A program made the position numbers and the translations under genes. A stretch of DNA of 6,170 bases from contig JAFGNI010000488.1 of NCBI GenBank assembly GCA_016927095.1, forward strand, positions 1 to 6,170. The letters are read 5' to 3'. The stretch is from Anaerolineae bacterium (GTDB lineage Bacteria > Chloroflexota > Anaerolineae > B4-G1 > SLSP01). This document shows, piece after piece, positions 1-4,613 of this stretch. The notes below the pieces were generated by a model. The model saw nothing but the letters and a program-made list of their open reading frames with translations, was not told the DNA's origin and did no database searches. Positions within the stretch are counted from its first letter, which is position 1; each line of letters starts with the position of its first letter.

Positions 1-1005
1 ATGAACGCGGATGCGCACCTCCTTGCCGCCGGCGTGACGACGACGGTCGACGCGGGCACGGCGGGCTGGCAGGACTTCTTGGACTTTAAGACGCATTACG
101 TCGACCGCGCCAAGGTGCGGATCCTCGCCTTTCTCAACATCGCCGCCGGCGGCATGGTAGATGCTACGTCGGAGCAGGACCCCGGCGCGATGCAGCCCGT
201 GGTCGTTGCGGCGCTCGCGAACGCCTACCCGGAGGTCATCGTCGGCGTCAAGACCGCCCACTACTGGACCCGGCAGCCGTGGGACACGGTGCACGTGCCG
301 TGGGCGTCCGTCGACCGGGCGATCGAGGCGGCCACGCTGTGCGGCAAGCCGGTGATGGTCGATTTCTGGCCGCGCCCGCCGGAGCGGTCGTATCCGGACC
401 TGATCTTGAAGAAGCTCCGCCCAGGTGATATCCACACCCATGTCTTTGCCCAGCAGTTCCCGATAGTCGACGAGGATGGCAAGGTCTACGACCATCTCTT
501 TCAGGCGCGGGAGCGGGGCGTCATCTTTGATCTGGGTCATGGCGCGGGCAGCTTCTGGTTCCGCAACGCGGTGCCCGCGCTGCGCGACGGCTTCCCGCCG
601 GACTCGATCAGCACCGATCTCCACATGGGCAACATCAACGGCCCGGTCGTCAGCATGTTGGTCACGATGTCGAAGTACTTGAGCATGGGTATGTCGCTCT
701 CCGAGGTGATCACACGCTCCACCGTGGCGCCTGCGCGCGAGATTGGCCGCCCGGACCTGGGGACGCTCAACGTGGGCGCCGAAGCGGATGTCGCCGTCTT
801 CAAACATCTGACAGGTAGCTTCGGCTACACCGACTGTGGTCATGCCAAGATGGTGGGTACCGAGAAGCTCGACTGTGCGATGACGGTGCGGGCCGGTGAG
901 ATCGTCTACGATCCCACGGGCTTGAGCATGCCTGTATGGGAGCAGGCACCGGCGGCCTATTGGCAGGCGCCGGAGTTGCAGCAGCACAGCAGCGCACTGC
1001 GGTAG
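1..1005 (+). CDS. Amidohydrolase/deacetylase-family metallohydrolase, 5'-partial
   Basis: Metal-dependent TIM-barrel hydrolase of the dihydroorotase-like amidohydrolase superfamily (EF_0837/D-glutamate-deacetylase-like group), expected to cleave an N-acyl or cyclic amide bond in the cytoplasm. The visible 334 residues start in a conserved strand (DAHLLAAGVTTTVDAG, residues 4-19). Family members have about 60-80 residues before it, including the first metal motif HxH, so the ATG at position 1 is almost certainly an internal Met codon and the gene begins upstream. Visible site residues are K84 in VGVKTAHY (candidate carboxylated bridging lysine), H145/H147 in DIHTHVF, H180 in DLGHGAGSF, and D206/H208 in STDLHMGN (candidate catalytic Asp). 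At 118-121 the usual MVH reads MVD, so a probable metal ligand is Asp. The C-terminal GTLNVGAEADVAVF stretch (255-267) is the usual small beta domain. The stop is TAG at 1003-1005. A SelA-like PLP enzyme follows on the same strand, suggesting a catabolic pair. The family is confident; the substrate is unknown. Confidence 0.9.
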   Translation: MNADAHLLAAGVTTTVDAGTAGWQDFLDFKTHYVDRAKVRILAFLNIAAGGMVDATSEQDPGAMQPVVVAALANAYPEVIVGVKTAHYWTRQPWDTVHVPWASVDRAIEAATLCGKPVMVDFWPRPPERSYPDLILKKLRPGDIHTHVFAQQFPIVDEDGKVYDHLFQARERGVIFDLGHGAGSFWFRNAVPALRDGFPPDSISTDLHMGNINGPVVSMLVTMSKYLSMGMSLSEVITRSTVAPAREIGRPDLGTLNVGAEADVAVFKHLTGSFGYTDCGHAKMVGTEKLDCAMTVRAGEIVYDPTGLSMPVWEQAPAAYWQAPELQQHSSALR

Positions 1006-1076
1006 CGGCGTGGCGGCCTAGCGTCGTAGCGTCCTGGCGCGGAAAGCACGGATGCTACGATGCTAGGCTGCTGTGT
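1003..1076 (+). repeat. Long hairpin made of 8-nt tandem units
   Basis: The arms 1016-1034 (GCCTAGCGTCGTAGCGTCC) and 1050-1068 (GGATGCTACGATGCTAGGC) pair over 19 positions, 17 Watson-Crick and 2 G-U, around a 15-nt loop (1035-1049). Pairing continues outward to 1008/1076 with 8 more pairs, 5 of them wobble. The left side is a degenerate tandem array of 8-nt units, T(A/G)GCG(T/G)C(G/C), in register at 1003, 1011, 1019 and 1027; the first unit contains the TAG stop of the preceding gene. The right arm shows the same period (GATGCTAC at 1051, GATGCTAG at 1059). There is no T-run after the stem, so it is not a classic intrinsic terminator. It could be a REP-like or small palindromic mobile repeat, an mRNA-stabilising 3' stem, or a processing site between two co-transcribed genes. 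The structure is read directly; the role is inference. Confidence 0.85.
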
Positions 1077-1117
1077 GCAAGGGCTGTCTGCAATGATGGA
1101 CAATAACTCGTGAATCG

Positions 1118-1138
1118 AGACTTAAGACTGGAGACTGA
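1118..1138 (+). repeat. Three 7-nt AGACTnn tandem repeats at ribosome-binding region
   Basis: AGACT occurs at 1118, 1125 and 1132, exactly 7 nt apart, just before the ATG at 1144. The last copy merges with the likely ribosome-binding purines: GGAG at 1130-1133 lies 10 nt from the ATG, and GAGG at 1137-1140 lies only 3 nt away. Neither spacing is ideal, so the exact Shine-Dalgarno is unclear. A short inverted repeat, CTCG-TGAAT-CGAG (1107-1119), abuts the repeats. The repeats could be slippage-generated or an operator; no known regulator motif is recognised. Confidence 0.6.
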
Positions 1139-1143
1139 GGACG

Positions 1144-2277
1144 ATGTCTGTGCCACGATCGATGGATATCTACGATGAGTTGGGCGTGACGAAGGTGATC
1201 AACGGCGCAGCGACGCTGACGCGGTTGGGCGGGTCGCTGATGCCGCCGGAGGTGCTGGCGGCGATGGCGGAGGCGGCACAGCATTTTGTCGACATCGACG
1301 AGCTGCAGCAGAAGGTGGGGGAGCGCATCGCGGCCTGGACCCACAACGAGGCGGCTTATGTCTCGTCCGGGGCGGCGGCCGGGCTGGCGCTGAGCACCGC
1401 AGCGTGCATCACCGGGCTTGATCCGGAGAAGCGCGAGCGACTGCCGTACACCGACGGGATGCCGAATGAGATGATTGTCCACAGGTGTTGGCGGGTGGGC
1501 TACGATTTCGCGATCCGGCAGGCCGGGGGCAAGCTTGTTGAGATTGGCGACGCGGCAGGTGCCACAGTGCATGATCTCGAGGCGGCGATCAACGAGCGGA
1601 CTGTGGGGCTCTACTACTTCTACAATCCGGCCCATATGGCCGAGCAGGTGCCCCTGGAAGCGGCGATTGCCATCGCGCACCATGCCGGCATTCCCGTTCT
1701 GATCGATGCTGCAGCGCAGATCCCCCCGGTGGATAACCTGTGGCGCTTTACCCAGATGGGCGCCGACTTGGTGCTCTTCAGCGGTGGGAAGGGGCTCCGC
1801 GGCCCCCAGTCGAGCGGCCTGATTCTGGGGCGGAAGGACCTGATCGAGGCCTGTGCCTTCAATGCCTGCCCCAGGGCGTTTATCGGCCGGCCGATGAAGG
1901 TGGGCAAGGAGGAGCTGGTGGGGCTGATGGTGGCGCTGCGCGCCTACCTGGATCTGGACCACGCGGTCTTGATGCAGACCTACGAGGATCAGGTGCAGAC
2001 GGTGATTGATGCTTTCGCGGACGCACCACACGTTACGACCCGGCGCAGCTTCCCCAGCGAGGCGGGCCAGCCGATGCCGCGAGCCGAGATCATCTTCGAT
2101 GAGGAAGAGCTGGGCATCCACCGCGATGAGGTTCTGGCTCAGTTGCAGGCGGGCGATCCCAGCATTGTGCTGGCCGCGGCGGGCCAGCGCGGCGTCTTTG
2201 TGAATCCCCAGACGCTCAAGCTTGGGCAGGAACAGATCATCGCGAACCGCATTCTGGCGATCATCCAGGCCCGCTAA
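1144..2277 (+). CDS. SelA-like PLP-dependent enzyme (aminotransferase class V fold; D-glucosaminate-6-phosphate ammonia-lyase-like)
   Basis: Complete 377-residue cytoplasmic fold-type-I PLP enzyme of the SelA-like group that includes DgaE (D-glucosaminate-6-phosphate ammonia-lyase) and YhfS. Family hallmarks in order: INGAATLTRLGGSLMPPEV (19-37), the substrate-side opening typical of the group; VDIDELQQKVGE (49-60); AYVSSGAAAGLALSTAA (71-87), the phosphate-binding region; VLIDAAAQIPP (185-195) with D188 as candidate partner of the PLP ring nitrogen; and FSGGKGLRGPQSSG (212-225) with K216 as Schiff-base lysine. True selenocysteine synthases are longer (about 460 residues) with an extra N-terminal domain, so tRNA-Sec use is unlikely. 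The ATG at 1144 has purine-rich sequence upstream. A second ATG at 1162 (residue 7, MDIYDELGV) is also a family-like start but has no ribosome-binding site. The gene lies 138 nt behind the amidohydrolase on the same strand. The fold and cofactor are sure; the reaction (elimination or isomerisation of an amino sugar or amino acid derivative) is inferred. Confidence 0.92.
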   Translation: MSVPRSMDIYDELGVTKVINGAATLTRLGGSLMPPEVLAAMAEAAQHFVDIDELQQKVGERIAAWTHNEAAYVSSGAAAGLALSTAACITGLDPEKRERLPYTDGMPNEMIVHRCWRVGYDFAIRQAGGKLVEIGDAAGATVHDLEAAINERTVGLYYFYNPAHMAEQVPLEAAIAIAHHAGIPVLIDAAAQIPPVDNLWRFTQMGADLVLFSGGKGLRGPQSSGLILGRKDLIEACAFNACPRAFIGRPMKVGKEELVGLMVALRAYLDLDHAVLMQTYEDQVQTVIDAFADAPHVTTRRSFPSEAGQPMPRAEIIFDEEELGIHRDEVLAQLQAGDPSIVLAAAGQRGVFVNPQTLKLGQEQIIANRILAIIQAR

Positions 2278-2296
2278 CGGCGTTATGACGCTTCTG

Positions 2297-2323
2297 GCGG
2301 TCGCACACTGCCGGTGCGACCGC
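2297..2323. terminator. GC-rich hairpin between convergent genes, possible shared terminator
   Basis: GCGGTCGCAC (2297-2306) and GTGCGACCGC (2314-2323) form a perfect 10-bp stem with a 7-nt loop in the 52-nt spacer between the stops of the PLP gene (2277) and the flavodoxin gene (2330). Being a perfect inverted repeat, it would fold in transcripts from either side. Neither side has a clear T-run, so it would be an atypical or assisted terminator. The position supports the call more than the sequence does. Confidence 0.55.
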
Positions 2324-2329
2324 GTCTGC

Positions 2330-2890
2330 TCATGCCCGGCGACAACGGTCGAGGACGTCGAGGGCGAACCGCTGGGCTGCGCCTAGGTCGGCCTCGTCGG
2401 GATGGTGGCGTACTTCCTCGACGTAGGTTTGCCACTCGGCCTCGTCTGTCAGGATCGCATTGTGGATGAAGGCCTCGATGGGCGGTGACGGCGCGCCTTG
2501 GCAGTGAAAGTAACCCAGGAAGGCAATCTGTTTCTCCTGGCAGATCCGCTGCAGGGTCCGGATGCAGTTGCCGGCCCAGGTCTCGTAGAGCTCACGGGCC
2601 AGCGCGTCCTCGTCAGGCATCCTCGTCGCGTGCGTGACAAAGCCCGCCAGCTTGAACCCGGGGGCAAAGCCAATCTCGTCCAGGAACTGCTTGACGGGCT
2701 TGGCCAGATCTGTGTCGTGGCACGGAGAGCCCAGGAAGACCAGATCGCAGTCACTGAGGCTCGCCGCTGCAATGGCGTTCAGTTCGGCGAGGGTGGTCTC
2801 CATTCCCTGCGAAGCCAGCGCCTCTCGCAGCGCCGCTGCCACTTGGGCGGTCTTGCCCGTGAGTGAATAGTATGTGATCAGGATCTTCAC
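2330..2890 (-). CDS. Flavodoxin-family protein
   Basis: 186-residue cytoplasmic flavodoxin-like domain, expected to bind FMN and carry electrons or act as a small quinone/flavin reductase. The N-terminal strand and phosphate loop is MKILITYYSLTGKTAQVA, with S9-x-T11-G12-x-T14 as the FMN phosphate-binding loop. The second conserved loop is VFLGSPCHDTDLAKPVKQFL (51-70). The segment FHCQGAPSPPIEAFI (128-142) and the C-terminal HPDEADLGAAQRFALDVL (163-180) match what is common in 'flavodoxin family protein' entries of about 160-190 residues. Six cysteines (C48, C57, C109, C117, C130, C183) are more than usual; no CxxC pair is seen. The start is GTG (2890-2888), supported by AGAGGA at 2903-2898, 7 nt upstream. 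It is transcribed leftward and converges on the PLP gene. The 190-nt gap from the CPBP gene leaves room for its own promoter. Physiological partner unknown. Confidence 0.88.
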   Translation of the reverse strand: MKILITYYSLTGKTAQVAAALREALASQGMETTLAELNAIAAASLSDCDLVFLGSPCHDTDLAKPVKQFLDEIGFAPGFKLAGFVTHATRMPDEDALARELYETWAGNCIRTLQRICQEKQIAFLGYFHCQGAPSPPIEAFIHNAILTDEAEWQTYVEEVRHHPDEADLGAAQRFALDVLDRCRRA

Positions 2891-2897
2891 GCGTCGT

Positions 2898-2903
2898 TCC
2901 TCT
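2898..2903 (-). promoter_or_regulatory. Shine-Dalgarno deciding the GTG start of the flavodoxin gene
   Basis: Read on the minus strand this is AGAGGA, followed by a 7-nt spacer and GTG (2890-2888). No other in-frame start nearby has comparable support, and the first residues after it (KILITYYS) are the first beta strand of a flavodoxin, so the protein is not truncated. Confidence 0.7.
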
Positions 2904-3080
2904 GGTGCGGGTGCGTCACCATAGTCTTGATTCTGAATGCGACTAGTACTCAGTTAACCTGATGGTTGAGATGTGTCGTCGCGGCCTCAGCTGCGGAACC
3001 GCTAAAGCGGTTACTACAAACCAGCTTTACTGGCCACTAGGGGCATCATCTCGCGTTGCGGCGTTCGCCCTCCTCAGTCA
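2904..3080. other. AT-richer intergenic spacer with several small inverted repeats
   Basis: No convincing gene is present. The stretch 2925-3035 is visibly less GC-rich than its surroundings. It holds AACCGC-TAAA-GCGGTT (2997-3012, a perfect 6-bp stem with 4-nt loop), CCAG-CTTTA-CTGG (3021-3033, 4-bp stem) and a short dyad AACC-TGAT-GGTT (2957-2968). On the minus strand these lie after the CPBP stop (3081) and before the flavodoxin start (2890), so they could combine a transcript end for the upstream cluster with a promoter region for the flavodoxin gene. I could not pick out a convincing -35/-10 pair, and there is no T-run after the stems. Function is unassigned. Confidence 0.5.
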
Positions 3081-3872
3081 TCATAGCACGGTGAGCGTCG
3101 CTATGAGGCACCACAGCAAGAAGCTGAACAGATCACCGCGCGCCGACAGCGCAAACGACTCGCCGGTGAGGTTGGTCGAGAAATGGAGCAGTACAGCGGA
3201 GAGCGTGCTCCCATGGCAGTGGTTGAAGACCCAGGTGATGAGAACCGACTGCGGGATCATGCCCAGCATAAACCACCAGAAAGCGGGCGTGAGCACGCCC
3301 AGCCCGGCTTGGTATGTCCCTGGGATGAAGAACAGAGGTAGATGCCACAGCGCCCAGGTTGTTCCAAGGAGGAGGCTTGCCGCCACGGGGGCCATGCTGG
3401 CCTGGAGCCCTGGAAGCGCATAGCCGCGCCAGCCCATTTCCTCGGGAAAGGGGCCGAAGGCCAGGATGAACAGACCGAAGGGAACAATGGAGAGCGGCGA
3501 TTCGACGAAACGAGCCGCGGCCTCAAGCTTCAGTCCGCTTCCCCCGAGCAGCCAGTCCAAGCCTGCCGCCAATAGTGTGATCGCGGGTACGCCAAGAAGG
3601 GTGACTATCCACCAGACCGGACGGATCCGCAAGAACGAAAACAGCCTTTCCCCGTACTCACTGCGCTGGATTCTGGTCAGTCGGGTGAACAGCAAGAAAA
3701 GCGTCACAAGCATAGGGCCCGCACCAGCGAGCGCCCGCAGGATCGCGACCGGGAAAGCATCTGCTGCCAATCCGAGAAAGACCGGCGGAAGCAGGAAAGC
3801 CCACGACCAGAGGAAGGTCAAGCCGAAATACAGCCACGGCCGGTAGTCCTTGACGGAAAAGGGTTTACCCAT
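3081..3872 (-). CDS. CPBP-family intramembrane glutamic endopeptidase (Abi/CAAX protease-like)
   Basis: 263-residue polytopic inner-membrane protein of the CPBP (CAAX prenyl protease / bacteriocin-processing, Rce1-like) family, which cleaves substrates within the membrane. With M1 at 3872, motif 1 is EEMGWRG (E144, E145, R149), motif 2 is WALWHLPLF with H177, and the later conserved pair is VFNH (N217/H218) followed by HFSTN (H230, N234). All expected active-site residues are present. About eight hydrophobic segments are visible, near 12-36, 40-65, 85-109, 126-142, 160-183, 194-218, 222-237 and 248-263. The last one ends abruptly at the stop (a double TGATGA), slightly short for the family. 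The ATG at 3872 is chosen because AGGA (3882-3879) sits 6 nt upstream; an in-frame GTG at 3938 overlaps the SGNH stop as GTGA and would add 22 hydrophilic residues. It lies downstream of the SGNH hydrolase gene and is probably co-transcribed. The substrate is unknown; family members serve in peptide maturation, immunity to bacteriocins or stress signalling. Confidence 0.9.
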   Translation of the reverse strand: MGKPFSVKDYRPWLYFGLTFLWSWAFLLPPVFLGLAADAFPVAILRALAGAGPMLVTLFLLFTRLTRIQRSEYGERLFSFLRIRPVWWIVTLLGVPAITLLAAGLDWLLGGSGLKLEAAARFVESPLSIVPFGLFILAFGPFPEEMGWRGYALPGLQASMAPVAASLLLGTTWALWHLPLFFIPGTYQAGLGVLTPAFWWFMLGMIPQSVLITWVFNHCHGSTLSAVLLHFSTNLTGESFALSARGDLFSFLLWCLIATLTVL

Positions 3873-3878
3873 GGTGTT

Positions 3879-3882
3879 TCCT
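3879..3882 (-). promoter_or_regulatory. Shine-Dalgarno supporting the internal ATG start of the CPBP gene
   Basis: Minus-strand AGGA lies 6 nt before the ATG at 3872-3870. The alternative GTG at 3938-3936 has only GGAG directly abutting it, too close for normal initiation, although its GTGA overlap with the preceding stop could allow coupled re-initiation. Confidence 0.6.
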
Positions 3883-3934
3883 ATTCTGCTATGGATTCCG
3901 TCGTCGGGACGTTGGGCCTCGGGATGAGCTACCC

Positions 3935-4612
3935 TCACTCCGACAGGTCGGTTGCGTAAGGCTCCAGAAGCGACTGCCAGAGCCGGTAGCCTTCGCCGCT
4001 GAGGTGCAGACGATCATAGGAGAGCGACGGCCGGATACCACCATCCTCGCCGACGAAGGCCGGCAGAAAGTCGAGATAGGGCAGTCCACGTGCCTGCGCC
4101 ATCTCGCTGATCACGGCGTTGAGCGCCAGTACGTCGTCATAGGCCTTTGGCTCGCGAGGGAGGACGCTCTGCACGTAGATGCGGGTCTGCGGCGACGCCT
4201 GTGTGAGTTTATCGAGGATGGCCGCGTAGTTGCGCACGGTCTCTTCGCCTGGGACACCCAGACCGATGTCGTTGGTGCCGATCATCAGGAAGAGCTTGGC
4301 GGGCTTGCCTGCGGTGACCTGGTCGAGGCGCTTCAGCACGTCCACTGTCCGGTCGCCACTGATGCCGCGGTTCCTCACGGAGAGACCGGGGAACATCTCC
4401 GTCCAGTGACCGCCGGCGGTGATGCTGTCACCGAGGAAGACCATGTCGGCCGGCGCTACAGAGTAGGTATCGAAGAAAGTCATCGCTGCGCGGGCGTCGA
4501 TCTCGTGGATGACCCGGTGGAAGATCTTGACGCGCTGTAGCCAGAAGGCAATGACGAAGGTGGCAAAGAGGACGTTCAGCACCAGGCTCAGGATGAGCAG
4601 CGCCGTTGTCAT
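3935..4612 (-). CDS. SGNH/GDSL hydrolase with N-terminal membrane anchor
   Basis: 225-residue serine esterase/lipase-fold enzyme. Block I is MVFLGDSITAGGHW with nucleophile S63; block II is RGISGDRT with oxyanion-hole G86; block III is MIGTNDIG with N114; block V is DRLHLSG with D200 and H203. All four catalytic blocks are intact, so it should be active, on an ester, acyl or acetyl substrate such as a lipid, glycan or thioester. Residues 4-26 form one strongly hydrophobic segment followed by R27, K29 and R33. This is a signal anchor rather than a cleavable signal. The positive charges after the segment would, by the positive-inside rule, leave the catalytic domain on the cytoplasmic face, which is worth testing. 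The ATG at 4612 is chosen because it follows the TAA of the upstream oxidoreductase by one base (TAA-T-ATG); a longer reading to 4681 only translates that gene out of frame into Arg-rich sequence. The tight junction implies one transcript and translational coupling. The precise substrate is unknown. Confidence 0.93.
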   Translation of the reverse strand: MTTALLILSLVLNVLFATFVIAFWLQRVKIFHRVIHEIDARAAMTFFDTYSVAPADMVFLGDSITAGGHWTEMFPGLSVRNRGISGDRTVDVLKRLDQVTAGKPAKLFLMIGTNDIGLGVPGEETVRNYAAILDKLTQASPQTRIYVQSVLPREPKAYDDVLALNAVISEMAQARGLPYLDFLPAFVGEDGGIRPSLSYDRLHLSGEGYRLWQSLLEPYATDLSE

Positions 4613-4613
4613 A

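Noticed and set aside
1..3. ATG at position 1 as true start of the amidohydrolase
   Set aside because: The protein would lack the HxH metal motif and the first barrel strand of the family; the window edge simply coincides with a Met codon.
1008..1076. Hairpin as a standard intrinsic terminator
   Set aside because: There is no T-run after the stem, the loop is long, and the 3' side continues into GC-rich sequence before the next gene on the same strand.
1003..1076. CRISPR repeats
   Set aside because: The repeated units are 8 nt and contiguous, with no spacers.
1063..2121. 352-codon open frame on the minus strand
   Set aside because: It lies antisense to the clearly homologous PLP enzyme and its translation is rich in His, Arg and Gln with no recognisable motif, which is typical of the complement of a GC-rich gene.
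1144..2277. Selenocysteine synthase SelA
   Set aside because: The protein is too short and lacks the N-terminal tRNA-binding domain of bacterial SelA; the motifs match the SelA-like catabolic group instead.
4004..4540. 178-codon open frame on the plus strand
   Set aside because: It is the complement of the SGNH hydrolase, whose catalytic blocks are all intact in the other strand.
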